Source: Psychroserpens sp. SPM9 (lineage in GTDB: Bacteria; Bacteroidota; Bacteroidia; Flavobacteriales; Flavobacteriaceae). Taken from it: a DNA stretch of 64,000 nucleotides. Positions 52,309 through 61,650 of this stretch are shown here, piece after piece. The stretch's first letter is position 1. Each line of letters starts with the position of its first letter. The notes below the pieces were generated by a model. The model was not told the DNA's origin. It worked only from the letters and a program-made list of their open reading frames with translations, and ran no database searches. The stretch covers positions 248,001 to 312,000 of the forward strand of contig NZ_JANZNR010000005.1 of assembly GCF_025153525.1 (NCBI RefSeq), in the 5' to 3' direction. The position numbers and the translations under genes were made by a program.

Positions 52309-53236
52309 CTTTATACCACTCGACCTGCTTTTTAACCGCTTCTAATAATGTGGTTCTCGGATTGTAATTCAGTAATTTTCTCGCCTTTTCAATATTCGCT
52401 TTGGTTCGGGATTGATCTCCAGGTCGCTTCGGAATTACTTGAATTGCTATAGATTTTCCCAGAACCTTTTCAACCGCTTCAATACCTTCTTTCGTTGTAT
52501 GTTCGACTTCGGTACCCAGGTTAATAATTTCGCCATTTACTTTAGCTTCATTTCCAATAACACTAACGACACCATCTACGATATCTCCAACATAGGTAAA
52601 ACTGCGTAGATGTTTATCGCTTCCCTCAAACAAAGGAAAAGGCTTATCTTCTAAACCTAAAGCAATCAGTTTGGTATACATTTTTTCAGGACGCTCTCGC
52701 GGACCAATTACAGAGTACAATCGCAATGAACAAGCTTTGATAAGTTGTTCTCTGCTTTTTTGAAGCACCAACTGTTCTGCTGCTAGTTTGGTCACACCAT
52801 AATGCGATGCTGGTTTTGGTGCTTTTTCTTCAGGAAATGTGGCTTCCAAACCATAAATTGAAGAAGTACCAATATTGACAAATAGCTGTAAGTCTTTGCA
52901 TTCTAAAGCATAATCCACTAAATTTTTTGTCGCGATGATATTATTTGTGAAATAATCTTCGAAGGTCGAAGTTTGAGAAATTCCAGGTTGGGCTGCAAAA
53001 TGAAAAATATAACTAATATCTCTAGGCAAATCTGAAGCAAACGATTCGTCACGTAAATCTTTTTTTAAAACGGTAATACCTTTTGCTTTTAATGCCTTGG
53101 CGTTCAGGTTTTTTAACTCTAAACTATAGTGATCATTAAAATTGTCTAAGGCCAAAACATCATGGCCAAGACTTTGCAAACGTTCTGCAGTATGCGAACC
53201 AATAAAACCAACAGCGCCTGTAACGAGTATTTTCAT
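52298..53236 (-). CDS. NAD-dependent sugar-nucleotide epimerase/dehydratase
   Basis: The 312-residue short-chain protein begins with the NAD site TGAVGFIGSH (6-15). The catalytic Tyr and Lys lie in ASHYGVTKLAAEQ (about 143-155), and IGTSSIYG with the active-site Ser in the preceding strand. The family is GalE-like, with features of UDP-glucuronate 4-epimerases. It is far from the polysaccharide locus but beside a GT2 gene at 53336. The exact sugar nucleotide is not readable. Confidence 0.85.
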   Translation of the reverse strand: MKILVTGAVGFIGSHTAERLQSLGHDVLALDNFNDHYSLELKNLNAKALKAKGITVLKKDLRDESFASDLPRDISYIFHFAAQPGISQTSTFEDYFTNNIIATKNLVDYALECKDLQLFVNIGTSSIYGLEATFPEEKAPKPASHYGVTKLAAEQLVLQKSREQLIKACSLRLYSVIGPRERPEKMYTKLIALGLEDKPFPLFEGSDKHLRSFTYVGDIVDGVVSVIGNEAKVNGEIINLGTEVEHTTKEGIEAVEKVLGKSIAIQVIPKRPGDQSRTKANIEKARKLLNYNPRTTLLEAVKKQVEWYKANF

Positions 53237-53308
53237 ATTAATCTTTTGATGCTACAAATTAACAATTTTTAAATCAAACCCATTCAGCATCGTGCAGATA
53301 AAAAAGAA

Positions 53309-53316
53309 TATTTTTG
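53309..53316 (+). promoter_or_regulatory. possible -7 box for the GT2 gene (TATTTTTG)
   Basis: TATTTTTG matches TAnnTTTG and lies 20 bases before the ATG at 53336. A -33 element is not clear, so support is partial. Confidence 0.4.
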
Positions 53317-53335
53317 CATTATCAACGCCTTACAA

Positions 53336-54052
53336 ATGGATTATAAGTTTACAATTATTGTTCCTGTTTATAATGAAGAGGATAACATAGAACGCTTGGA
53401 AAAAGAACTCGTGGCCTATTTAGAGTTGGCACTTGTTTCTACCAAAATACTTATCATCAATGATGGCTCAACAGATGCTAGTCAGTCGTTAATTGAAGCC
53501 ATTTGCCATAAACATTTCAATTTTGATTATGTTCTTTTTGAAAAAAATCAGGGTTTGAGTGCGGCTTTAAAAGCAGGTTTTGACCTCGCAACAACAGAAT
53601 TGGTTGGTTATATAGATGCCGACTTACAAACGTCTCCAAAAGATTTCAATTTATTACTCGAGTACAGTAGTGATTATGATTTAGTCACTGGCGTTCGTCT
53701 GAACCGAAAAGACCATTTTATTAAGAAGCTATCTTCAAAAATTGCTAATCGTATTCGGCGTCTATTCACACAAGACGGCATGGACGATACAGGTTGCCCT
53801 TTAAAAGTAATAAAGACTGAATACGCAAAACGAATCATCATGTTTAAAGGCTTACATCGGTTTTTACCAGCTTTGGTTTTATTACAAAACGGAAGGATAA
53901 AACAAGTCCCAGTCAATCATTTTCCGCGAATTGCAGGAACATCAAAATATGGCTTGCGAAAGCGATTGTTTGCTCCTTTGGCAGATTGCTTTGCCTATGT
54001 ATGGATGAAAAAAAGAATGCTCCATTACAAGATAGCAAAAAAGAGCTTTTAA
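53336..54052 (+). CDS. GT2-family glycosyltransferase (dolichol-phosphate mannose synthase-like, no membrane helix)
   Basis: The 238-residue protein contains FTIIVPVYNEEDNIERL (5-21), IINDGSTDAS at about 42-51, YIDADLQTSP and the RKRLFAPLADCFAYVWMKKRML tail. These belong to the DPM1/ArnC-like branch of GT2, though the usual C-terminal membrane helices are absent. It probably transfers a sugar to polyprenyl phosphate or to a lipid head group. It overlaps the convergent PAP2 gene by 4 bases. Confidence 0.85.
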   Translation: MDYKFTIIVPVYNEEDNIERLEKELVAYLELALVSTKILIINDGSTDASQSLIEAICHKHFNFDYVLFEKNQGLSAALKAGFDLATTELVGYIDADLQTSPKDFNLLLEYSSDYDLVTGVRLNRKDHFIKKLSSKIANRIRRLFTQDGMDDTGCPLKVIKTEYAKRIIMFKGLHRFLPALVLLQNGRIKQVPVNHFPRIAGTSKYGLRKRLFAPLADCFAYVWMKKRMLHYKIAKKSF

Positions 54053-54627
54053 GTAATGAGCTGAAATCTGGACTGAAGGTATTTATCTAATTTATAAAAA
54101 ACAAAACCTGAAACAGCGCCGAATAACATGCCACTAATCACATCCAGAGGATAATGAACACCAATGTAAATGCGACTGTATCCCATCGCAATAGCCCAAG
54201 GAATCATAATAAACGAAATGTATTTATACTTGGATCTTAGCATTAAACTTGTGAAAACCGCAACTGCCATTGAATTTGAAGAATGCCCGGAAAAATAACC
54301 ATATTGTCCGCCACAATATTCTTTAACCAATCTAAACATCCCATCGATATCACCATTATGACAGGGTCTTAAACGCATGACCAATACTTTTTTAAATACA
54401 TTAGTCATTTGATCTGTAAATGTAATCATTAAGGCAACGACCAATAAGGTTAACAAAAACATTTTGGTATTGAGTCGCTTATACATAAGATAAGCCAGCA
54501 CTGCATAAAACGGTATCCAATTGAATTTGGTGGTATAAAACAGCCAAAAAGCATCCCAGGATTTGTTACCAAGGTTGTTTAAGTAAATAAAGAGTTCGGT
54601 ATCGAGTTTTAAGAGTTCTTCAATCAT
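54049..54627 (-). CDS. PAP2-superfamily membrane phosphatase
   Basis: The 192-residue membrane protein has the three PAP2 phosphatase signatures in order: KKVLVMRLRPCHN, YFSGHSSNSMA and SRIYIGVHYPLDV, with about five hydrophobic helices. Members dephosphorylate lipid phosphates such as undecaprenyl diphosphate or phosphatidate. A role in recycling the undecaprenyl carrier would link it to the adjacent GT2 enzyme, but this is inference. Confidence 0.9.
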   Translation of the reverse strand: MIEELLKLDTELFIYLNNLGNKSWDAFWLFYTTKFNWIPFYAVLAYLMYKRLNTKMFLLTLLVVALMITFTDQMTNVFKKVLVMRLRPCHNGDIDGMFRLVKEYCGGQYGYFSGHSSNSMAVAVFTSLMLRSKYKYISFIMIPWAIAMGYSRIYIGVHYPLDVISGMLFGAVSGFVFYKLDKYLQSRFQLIT

Positions 54628-54866
54628 TAGTCGTCGTATCTGGAAACCTCTCGGTCATAAAAATCGGTTGCAGCCTGAATTAAATTTTCGGCTTCGCTTT
54701 CAATCTCTCGTTGATCGTGTTCGTCAAATTCTTCAAACCATTCGACATCGTCATCTTCAAGATTGATTATAAATCTAGGAAATTCAGTATGAATAACAAA
54801 TATTGCATTAGGATAATCTGTATTATCACCAAGAATGAATTTAGGTAGTTCCATGTTGTTAGGCAT
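54627..54866 (-). CDS. small acidic protein of unknown function
   Basis: The 79-residue protein is rich in Asp and Glu (EDDDVEWFEEFDEHDQREIESEAENL), soluble, with no recognised domain. It overlaps the MATE gene by 8 bases and shares one base with the PAP2 gene, so it is translated within this operon. Its position and composition recall small regulators or adaptor proteins, but no function can be given. Confidence 0.65.
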   Translation of the reverse strand: MPNNMELPKFILGDNTDYPNAIFVIHTEFPRFIINLEDDDVEWFEEFDEHDQREIESEAENLIQAATDFYDREVSRYDD

Positions 54867-56250
54867 TAGTATTTGACAAAATTAACTTTTTCGTAAGATA
54901 ATTAAATCTTATAAACAATAATATGGCAGCAGTGGTCAATCCTGCTAATAATCCTAGCCAAATACCAAAACTTCCGTAGTGCTCTTCTTTTCCGAAGTAA
55001 AAACTAATAGGAAACCCAATAACCCAATAGGAAATAAAGGTAATTACTGTAGGAATCTTAACATCTTGCAGGCCGCGAAGCGCTCCTAAAACAACGACTT
55101 GAATACTATCACTTATCTGAAAAATAGCAGCTGCAATCATAAGTTTAGCGGCTATAGATACAACTTCAATGTTATCGGTTAAATTTTCAGTATCATCATA
55201 ATCGACGTAGAGTTTAGGCAAATCATCATGAAAAATAAAAAATATCGCACCAAAACATACAGCCAATAAAATAGCTAACAGAAAGATGGAAAAGGCGATT
55301 CTTCGCAATTCAAAATAATGTCCTAAACCTTTCTGATTACCGACTCTAATCATAGATGCGACGCTGAGTCCCATTGCCACCATAAAGGTCATTGACGATA
55401 GGTTTAAAGCAATTTGATTTGCTGCCTGAGGATTTTTTCCCAATAAACCACTTAACCAAATCGCAGCCGTAAATATGGCGACTTCAAAAAACATTTGCAT
55501 CGCACTAGGTGTTCCCAGGTTGATGAGTTTTCTTATCATTAGTTTATCTAAAACTAAAATTTTGATTTGGGTAACAAAAGCTTTCGATTTTTCTTTTTTA
55601 GTCAATATCCACCAAAGATGAGCCACCATAACAACTCTTGAAACTAAGGTTCCGTAAGCAGCACCAACGATGCCCATTTCGGGAAAACCAAATTTTCCAA
55701 AAATTAAGACATAGTTTAAAAAGACATTGATAAGGTTGGCCAAAATTGTAGCATACATAGGATAACGTGTCATTGACAAACCATCACTAAACTGTTTAAA
55801 AGCCTGAAATACAATGAGCGGAATTAAAGAAAAGGCAACCAGATTTAAATATGGTATGGCAAGTTCAACAACTTCAACTGGTTGCTTCATATAATACAAT
55901 AGGGGCTTGGCAAAAAACACGGTTAAAAACAGAAGCACACCAAGCACTGTACAGAGTAACAATCCGTGTTTAAATGAAGATTTCCCAAGATTAAAATTTT
56001 TAGCCGCATCTGCTTCAGCAACAAGTGGTGTAATCGCTGTAGAAAAACCAATTCCGATAGACATGGCAATAAACATAAAGCTATTTCCTAATGATACTGC
56101 AGCCAATTCTGCAGTACCAAGTTGGCCAACCATAATGTTATCAACAAAACTTACAAACGTATGACCGAGCATACCCAGAATGACTGGAGCTGCCAATTTA
56201 TAATTGTAATAAAATTCTTTTGTGTATTGGGTTAAAATCAACTGTTGCAC
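54859..56250 (-). CDS. MATE-family multidrug exporter
   Basis: The 463-residue protein has twelve predicted membrane helices and the NorM/DinF type pattern in both halves (GHTFVSFVDNIMVGQLGTAELAAVSLGNS near 28-56, and the equivalent second half). MATE exporters move cationic or bulky compounds out of the cell with H+ or Na+ exchange. The flanking genes give no clear hint of the substrate; it may also act as a lipid or glycan-precursor carrier, but sequence similarity is to the drug exporters. Confidence 0.92.
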   Translation of the reverse strand: MQQLILTQYTKEFYYNYKLAAPVILGMLGHTFVSFVDNIMVGQLGTAELAAVSLGNSFMFIAMSIGIGFSTAITPLVAEADAAKNFNLGKSSFKHGLLLCTVLGVLLFLTVFFAKPLLYYMKQPVEVVELAIPYLNLVAFSLIPLIVFQAFKQFSDGLSMTRYPMYATILANLINVFLNYVLIFGKFGFPEMGIVGAAYGTLVSRVVMVAHLWWILTKKEKSKAFVTQIKILVLDKLMIRKLINLGTPSAMQMFFEVAIFTAAIWLSGLLGKNPQAANQIALNLSSMTFMVAMGLSVASMIRVGNQKGLGHYFELRRIAFSIFLLAILLAVCFGAIFFIFHDDLPKLYVDYDDTENLTDNIEVVSIAAKLMIAAAIFQISDSIQVVVLGALRGLQDVKIPTVITFISYWVIGFPISFYFGKEEHYGSFGIWLGLLAGLTTAAILLFIRFNYLTKKLILSNTNA

Positions 56251-56565
56251 CTTTGAAAGCGCAAAGTTAAACCATTTGATTTGGGTAGACTTTACCTTAA
56301 CTCGATTTTCTGAAACAAAAATTCAAACCTTTGATTTCTATAAAGTTATGAACTATAATTGTTGATAAGTTGCATTAAAAACAGTACTAACAACACTTCT
56401 AAACCCTTATTTTTATAACAATTAAATACCTTATTGTAGTAGGTTAGGTATTTGGGGTAGAAACTTTTTTAGCTATTATTTTAGAGGGATTTAAAAATTT
56501 TATTGTTAAAAAACGTTTCATGCAAAAAGAGGATTCGTCCTCTTTTTGTCATTTTATAAATCAGC
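56251..56565. other. 315-base intergenic region between the MATE and ATP-grasp genes
   Basis: This AT-rich stretch contains the terminator at 56524-56547. A TAACTTTG-like -7 box on the minus strand (56262-56269) lies close to the MATE start at 56250; a -33 element is not seen. I find no further gene. Confidence 0.5.
56524..56547 (-). terminator. intrinsic terminator after the ATP-grasp gene (works in both directions)
   Basis: A 10-base perfect stem (AAAAAGAGGA with TCCTCTTTTT) with the stable TTCG-type loop ends in T-runs on both strands. It lies 19 bases beyond the stop of the minus-strand ATP-grasp gene. Confidence 0.75.
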
Positions 56566-57669
56566 TTAAAACTGTCTTCCTAACCATTCTCTAAATTTAT
56601 AGATGGTTGGAAAAGGGTCTTTCAAAAAAGATTCCATCTCTGTATTGTTCGCTAAATATTTTGAATTAAATAAGAATAGTGGTCGGCGTTTAATAGATTT
56701 CAAAACGCCTTTTAAACGCATGTAACTGATGGGCTCAAACTGTTGTTTTTCAATATCACCATTTAAAGCTAATTTAATGACAAGATCAGGAAAGTTTACA
56801 CCTGCCTTTCTCGACGCATCAATACTTCCCCAGAATCGAGCATTAATTTCTATGAGTTTATAGTTTTTAACCTGCTTATCATATCTCAGATCTAAGTGTG
56901 CAACACCAGACCAATTGAGTTTTTTCATGGTATGGCTAACAACATTAAGCACCTCATCGTTCTCCATAAAATCGAAGCCTAATTGTGGTGCATAAGCGTT
57001 ATCTCCTTTTAAATTTCCTTTTTGAATCGTATAAGTAAGAATCGTACCATTAAGACATAAGACACTACAATCGATATCATAACCCTCAATATACTCTTGA
57101 ACAAACTGAGGCGTGGTTATTATCTTCAAGGCCTTTGGGAGCTTCTTAACATTGCCTACTTTTTTAATACCATCACCTCCTTTTTGGTTGAGCGGCTTCA
57201 CAAGAATTGGAAAATTGATTTGTGACAACATACGTTTCTTATCGCTTTCCGAAGCAATCAAAAACGATTTAGGATGTGGTATACTGTGTTTTTCAGCAAA
57301 TTCACTCAATTTTCTTTTATTGATTGCAATCTCAAAATCAGATAAAGCTGGCAAAGGAATAACTTGTGCTTTATCCGATAGCTTTTCTTTGTTTTTTATA
57401 AAAAAAGAGGCTTCTAATTCGGCAATAGGAACAACGACATTAATAGCATTAGATTCTATTTCTGAATTTAAAATATCCAGCCACGACGCATCCTGAGGTC
57501 GCTTATAAAATTTATAGTAAGATGTATATTTCGAAAACTTGGTCGCTGTTCGTTTTTTGTTTGATAAAACGAATAGTTTGTAGTGCTTAAACTGAGACAA
57601 ACATTGTATCACAGACAAAGCCCAAGTGCTATCGCCATCTGGGATTAGAACATTAATTTTAGAAGTCAT
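56566..57669 (-). CDS. ATP-grasp enzyme (carboxylate-amine ligase-like)
   Basis: The 367-residue protein has the ATP-grasp layout: an N-terminal domain beginning INVLIPDGDSTWALSVI, PILVKPLNQKGGDGIKKV (the glycine-rich ATP loop), QEYIEGYDIDCSVLCL and LIEINARFWGSID for metal binding. The family joins a carboxylate to an amine or thiol. The sequence resembles the CarB-like ligases in capsule and natural product loci, but its substrate is unknown. It stands alone between the NMO-like gene and a terminator. Confidence 0.82.
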   Translation of the reverse strand: MTSKINVLIPDGDSTWALSVIQCLSQFKHYKLFVLSNKKRTATKFSKYTSYYKFYKRPQDASWLDILNSEIESNAINVVVPIAELEASFFIKNKEKLSDKAQVIPLPALSDFEIAINKRKLSEFAEKHSIPHPKSFLIASESDKKRMLSQINFPILVKPLNQKGGDGIKKVGNVKKLPKALKIITTPQFVQEYIEGYDIDCSVLCLNGTILTYTIQKGNLKGDNAYAPQLGFDFMENDEVLNVVSHTMKKLNWSGVAHLDLRYDKQVKNYKLIEINARFWGSIDASRKAGVNFPDLVIKLALNGDIEKQQFEPISYMRLKGVLKSIKRRPLFLFNSKYLANNTEMESFLKDPFPTIYKFREWLGRQF

Positions 57670-57707
57670 TAATTAGGGTCAACAATTAATCGACTCAAAT
57701 ATACTAT

Positions 57708-58655
57708 TTAAAGTCTAATATTTTGAGACAAACGCTGTGCTTGATTAAATTCGGAAACCATATCGGCAACAATTTGTGCTGCAGGTTTAATATCGTGTAT
57801 CAATCCCGCTATTTGACCAATTTCTAATTCGCCATCTTCCAAATCACCTTCAAACATGCCTCGCTTAGCTCTAGCGCGTCCTAAAAGTTCCTTTAACTCC
57901 TCTACAGTTGGTCCTTTTTTATATAATTCTTGAAGTTCATTAAAGAATTTATTTTTTATTAATCGCACTGGCGCTAATTCTTTAAGCGTAAGTTGGGTAT
58001 CACCTTCTTTGGCATCAACCACTACTTTTTTGAAAGCTTGATGCGCAGAAGATTCTTCACTAGCTACAAATCGGCTTCCTACTTGAACAGCATCTGCACC
58101 TAAAATCATAACCGCTAACATGGCGTTTCCGTTGGCAATTCCGCCAGCCGCAATCAAAGGGATGCTAAGTTGTTCTTTTACCATAGGAATGAGCGTTAGA
58201 GTCGTTGTTTCCTCTCTTCCGTTATGGCCTCCAGCTTCAAAACCTTCAGCTACAACAGCATCTACTCCAGCTTCTTGAGCTTTTAAAGCGAATTTTACGC
58301 TACTCACCACATGAACGACCGTAATCCCTCTTTCTTTTAGCCAGGAAGTCCACGTTTTTGGATTTCCTGCAGATGTAAATACAATTTTCACACCTTCTTC
58401 TACTAAAATATCCATAATCTCTTCGATGTTGGGATATAACATGGGGACGTTAACGCCAAACGGTTTACTGGTTGCTTTTTTACATTTCTGAATATGTTCT
58501 CGTAGCACATCGGGATACATAGAACCCGCTCCTATTAATCCGAGAGCACCAGCATTACTTGCTGCGGAAGCAAGCCTCCAACCACTATTCCATATCATTC
58601 CTGCTTGAATGATTGGATATTTAATATCGAAGAGTTCGGTAATTTTATTTGCCAT
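57708..58655 (-). CDS. nitronate monooxygenase / FabK-like flavoprotein
   Basis: The 315-residue TIM-barrel protein begins YPIIQAGMIWNSGWRLA (13-29) and has GFEAGGHNGREE (about 138-149), AAGGIANGNAMLA and the QVGSRFVASEES phosphate-binding motif. This is the pattern of 2-nitropropane dioxygenase and the FMN-dependent enoyl-ACP reductase FabK. The two activities are difficult to separate by sequence. The gene lies one base before the subtilase gene and may be cotranscribed with it. Confidence 0.85.
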   Translation of the reverse strand: MANKITELFDIKYPIIQAGMIWNSGWRLASAASNAGALGLIGAGSMYPDVLREHIQKCKKATSKPFGVNVPMLYPNIEEIMDILVEEGVKIVFTSAGNPKTWTSWLKERGITVVHVVSSVKFALKAQEAGVDAVVAEGFEAGGHNGREETTTLTLIPMVKEQLSIPLIAAGGIANGNAMLAVMILGADAVQVGSRFVASEESSAHQAFKKVVVDAKEGDTQLTLKELAPVRLIKNKFFNELQELYKKGPTVEELKELLGRARAKRGMFEGDLEDGELEIGQIAGLIHDIKPAAQIVADMVSEFNQAQRLSQNIRL

Positions 58656-60263
58656 TTATGATTTTATCAGTTTGAAAGTTTTAGACGTATTTTCAGATTG
58701 GAAAGACAAGATATAAACTCCTGATGCCATTGAAGAGACATCCAGTTGATGTGTTGTTGATGTTAGTAATTGTTCTAAAACCGATTGCCCCAGAATGTCA
58801 TACACTCTCAATGTCGTTAGGTTATTCATTGACGGGATTTGAATGTTCAAAACATCTGTAACAGGATTAGGAAACACCTTGAATTCAAAAACCGCTTCTT
58901 CTTGTAAAGACAAACCTATATCTAAGGCTAATTGTAAGTTTGGTATGCCATATCCGAGTAGATAATCCGGAGAATTAAACTGTGAAGCCGATAACCTAAC
59001 ATAGTGTTTAATCTCTTCATTGGTAGCTTCTGGTAAGGCTTCCCATAATGACGCAAGGCCTCCAGCAAGTATTGGAGAACTGAATGAGGTTCCGTTATTA
59101 TTAACAATGGTATTTGTATCATCAATTACAGCGGCTCCTTCACCTTGTGCTACAACATCTGGTTTGATAGTGGGTTGAGCATCACTACCTTGAGAACTAA
59201 AAAAGGCATAAGCACCATCGGCATCAACGGCTCCAATACTAAATACACCAGTGCCATCTGCAGGAGCACCAACACCAACAGCTCCTGAGTTTCCTGAAGA
59301 TGTCACTACCAAAATACCTTTTTCATTAGCGATATTAGCACCACGAGTTATAAAAGTTGTCTGTCCATCTAAATCGGCACTTGTATGGCTGTAATTGTTG
59401 TTGTCATAAGTTCTATAACCTAAAGAAGTATTAATAATATGAACCCCTAAACTGTCTGCTCGTTCGGCAGCTTCAACCCAATTGGCTTCTTCAAGCGGAG
59501 TTTCACTATTGGCATCTTCAGTTCGAAACAGATAATACGATGCATCAGGTGCTGTTCCAACAAATTGATTGGTAATAAAACCAGCCATGTCACTAAGTAC
59601 TTTTGTTCCGTGGTCATTTTCAGTGTAAGCATAAACATTTTCAGTTCTGTCCACAAAATCATAACCACCAAGCAAATCATTATTGTCTCTTAAACGTTGA
59701 AAAGCATCCATAGTATTCACATTTGGAAACCCTGTATCCATAATTGCAACAACAATACCTTGACCAGTATAATCCTGAAGATGTAAGGCATGAGCATTAA
59801 TCATTTCAACTTGGTTTTGAGCATCGCCGTAATTGAAATCAATATTGGTATTTTCTAGAGAAAACTTGTCGTTAACCTCAGCAAAACGAGCTGGTGTATT
59901 GAGATTATCATCAGCAAAATCTACATAGTCAACAAAATCGAAATCATCAACAAGCGCATTGATAGCGGCTTCACTTCCGCGAACATAAACAGCATTAAAC
60001 CATTTGGATTTAGCATGCACAGTCACTCCAGTTTCTGGCGCTTTAAGCATTGCAATATAGGACTCATTAACAGGAACATCACGTTCGTCTATAGGAATAT
60101 TATAGGTGTTTTTTCGATCAATAGCCTGTTGCGTTAAGATAGTAATAGGATTATCAAGCGAGGCCTGAACGTTAGCTTTGGCATTAAAATAGACCCAAGC
60201 ATCTTGTTGAGCAATGGCATTATACTGAAACAGCACAATACAAAGGAGTAGGATTTTTTTCAT
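58656..60263 (-). CDS. secreted subtilase (S8) with type IX secretion C-terminal domain
   Basis: The 535-residue protein has a signal peptide (1-19), a propeptide region, and an S8 catalytic domain: Asp176 (AIMDTGFPN), His218 (NDHGT), the oxyanion Asn325 (SSGNSG) and the nucleophile Ser393 (NGTSFSSP). The last about 75 residues (FKVFPNPVTD to the end) match the T9SS sorting domain, so the protease is exported across the outer membrane through the PorSS and anchored or released. No enzyme partner is encoded nearby. Confidence 0.95.
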   Translation of the reverse strand: MKKILLLCIVLFQYNAIAQQDAWVYFNAKANVQASLDNPITILTQQAIDRKNTYNIPIDERDVPVNESYIAMLKAPETGVTVHAKSKWFNAVYVRGSEAAINALVDDFDFVDYVDFADDNLNTPARFAEVNDKFSLENTNIDFNYGDAQNQVEMINAHALHLQDYTGQGIVVAIMDTGFPNVNTMDAFQRLRDNNDLLGGYDFVDRTENVYAYTENDHGTKVLSDMAGFITNQFVGTAPDASYYLFRTEDANSETPLEEANWVEAAERADSLGVHIINTSLGYRTYDNNNYSHTSADLDGQTTFITRGANIANEKGILVVTSSGNSGAVGVGAPADGTGVFSIGAVDADGAYAFFSSQGSDAQPTIKPDVVAQGEGAAVIDDTNTIVNNNGTSFSSPILAGGLASLWEALPEATNEEIKHYVRLSASQFNSPDYLLGYGIPNLQLALDIGLSLQEEAVFEFKVFPNPVTDVLNIQIPSMNNLTTLRVYDILGQSVLEQLLTSTTHQLDVSSMASGVYILSFQSENTSKTFKLIKS

Positions 60264-60280
60264 AGCAAACCGTTATTTCA

Positions 60281-60306
60281 TTTTTAAAACTTAGTCGTTT
60301 TAAAAA
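60281..60306. other. AT-rich inverted repeat between mnmA and the subtilase gene
   Basis: TTTTTAAAAC and GTTTTAAAAA pair perfectly around a six-base loop (TTAGTC). It could end the mnmA transcript, but no T-run follows the stem on that strand. Confidence 0.35.
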
Positions 60307-60336
60307 CGTCATACTTAAAATTAGCTTTCCTGCAAT

Positions 60337-61524
60337 TTAAGAAATTACTCCCGAACCTACTAATTCATCATCCAAATACCAGGCTACGAACTGCCCTTCG
60401 GTAATGGCCGATTGTGCATTTTTAAACTCAACGAAAAGTCCGTTATCCACCTTATAAAGTGTTGCCTCTTCAAGCGCCTGACGGTATCTAATTCTGGCTT
60501 TAACCTTCATGGTTTCGTCAACTTTCAGACTTAAATCTTCTCGTACCCAATGCAACTCGTCATCGTTAACAAATAAAGCTTTTTTGAATAAGCCTGGATG
60601 CATTTTCCCTTGTCCGGTGTAAATGACATTTTCATCAACATCGGTGTCAATGACAAATAACGGTTCAATCGTTCCACCTACAGCCAAGCCTTTTCGTTGG
60701 CCTTTAGTAAAGTAATGTGCGCCTTGGTGTTTCCCAACTATTTTTCCGTCGTTTACTGAATACGCTACTTTTTGGGTTAGGTATTCGAGTTCTTTTTCTT
60801 TAGAATCGAATTCAGGTGGTTGCTTTGTGAATACATTAGTGTCATTAGGAATTTCAACAATCACTCCTTCTTTTGGCTTTAATTTTTGCTGAAGAAACTC
60901 TGGAAGTCTCACTTTTCCTATAAAACATAAGCCTTGAGAATCTTTTTTATTTGCTGTAACCAAATCCAGTTTGGTCGCAATTGCACGAACTTCAGGTTTG
61001 GTTAATTCTCCAATAGGAAAAAGTGCCTTTGCTAATTGTTCTTGAGACAATTGACATAAAAAATACGATTGATCCTTGTTAATATCGACTCCAGACAACA
61101 ACTGATAGATTTCCTTTCCATCCTTTTCAATTGTGCCTTTTCTACAATAATGACCAGTAGCGACATAATCTGCGCCTAAATCGAGAGCAATTTTCATAAA
61201 GACATCAAATTTGATTTCTCTATTACAAAGTACATCAGGGTTTGGTGTTCTTCCCTTTTGATATTCGTCAAACATGTAATCTACAATACGTTCTTTGTAT
61301 TGTTCACTTAAGTCGATTGTTTGGAAAGGTATTCCCAACTTATCAGCTACCAACATGGCATCGTTGCTATCGTCGAGCCACGGACATTCATCAGAAATCG
61401 TCACAGAGTCGTCGTGCCAGTTTTTCATAAACAAGCCAATAACTTCATAGCCTTGCTCCTTTAGTAAATAAGCAGCAACACTAGAATCTACGCCTCCTGA
61501 AAGTCCGACAATTACTCTTTTCAT
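60337..61524 (-). CDS. mnmA: tRNA-specific 2-thiouridylase MnmA
   Basis: The 395-residue protein starts [18 protein letters not shown] (4-21), the PP-loop of MnmA, and has the catalytic Cys pair in [12 protein letters not shown] and [10 protein letters not shown]. It adds sulfur to U34 of glutamate, lysine and glutamine tRNAs using sulfur from an IscS relay. A 15-base palindrome precedes the start and could affect expression. Confidence 0.96.
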   Translation of the reverse strand: MKRVIVGLSGGVDSSVAAYLLKEQGYEVIGLFMKNWHDDSVTISDECPWLDDSNDAMLVADKLGIPFQTIDLSEQYKERIVDYMFDEYQKGRTPNPDVLCNREIKFDVFMKIALDLGADYVATGHYCRKGTIEKDGKEIYQLLSGVDINKDQSYFLCQLSQEQLAKALFPIGELTKPEVRAIATKLDLVTANKKDSQGLCFIGKVRLPEFLQQKLKPKEGVIVEIPNDTNVFTKQPPEFDSKEKELEYLTQKVAYSVNDGKIVGKHQGAHYFTKGQRKGLAVGGTIEPLFVIDTDVDENVIYTGQGKMHPGLFKKALFVNDDELHWVREDLSLKVDETMKVKARIRYRQALEEATLYKVDNGLFVEFKNAQSAITEGQFVAWYLDDELVGSGVIS

Positions 61525-61542
61525 CTCATTATTATTAGCGAT

Positions 61543-61557
61543 TGAGATTAGATCTCA
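61543..61557. other. 15-base palindrome in the mnmA leader (TGAGAT-TAG-ATCTCA)
   Basis: A perfect six-base inverted repeat with a three-base centre lies 18 bases before the mnmA ATG and downstream of the likely promoter box. It could be an operator or a leader hairpin; no regulator is known. Confidence 0.5.
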
Positions 61558-61576
61558 GTTCATGATTTTGATGCTG

Positions 61577-61584
61577 CAAAATTA
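61577..61584 (-). promoter_or_regulatory. -7 box of mnmA (TAATTTTG)
   Basis: On the minus strand TAATTTTG matches TAnnTTTG and would place the start near 61570, 46 bases before the ATG. A TTG lies 17 bases upstream, a little short of the usual spacing. Confidence 0.4.
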
Positions 61585-61590
61585 AGAAAT

Positions 61591-61619
61591 AAAAATAGCA
61601 ACAAGATAAATGTTGCTAT
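61591..61619 (-). terminator. intrinsic terminator of the YwqK-like gene
   Basis: A perfect nine-base stem (ATAGCAACA with TGTTGCTAT, loop TTTATCT on the minus strand) is followed by TTTTT. It lies 32 bases downstream of the stop codon of the gene at 61651 and abuts the mnmA promoter. Confidence 0.78.
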
Positions 61620-61650
61620 ATTAAATGACTATGTATGGTATTGGTTTTAG

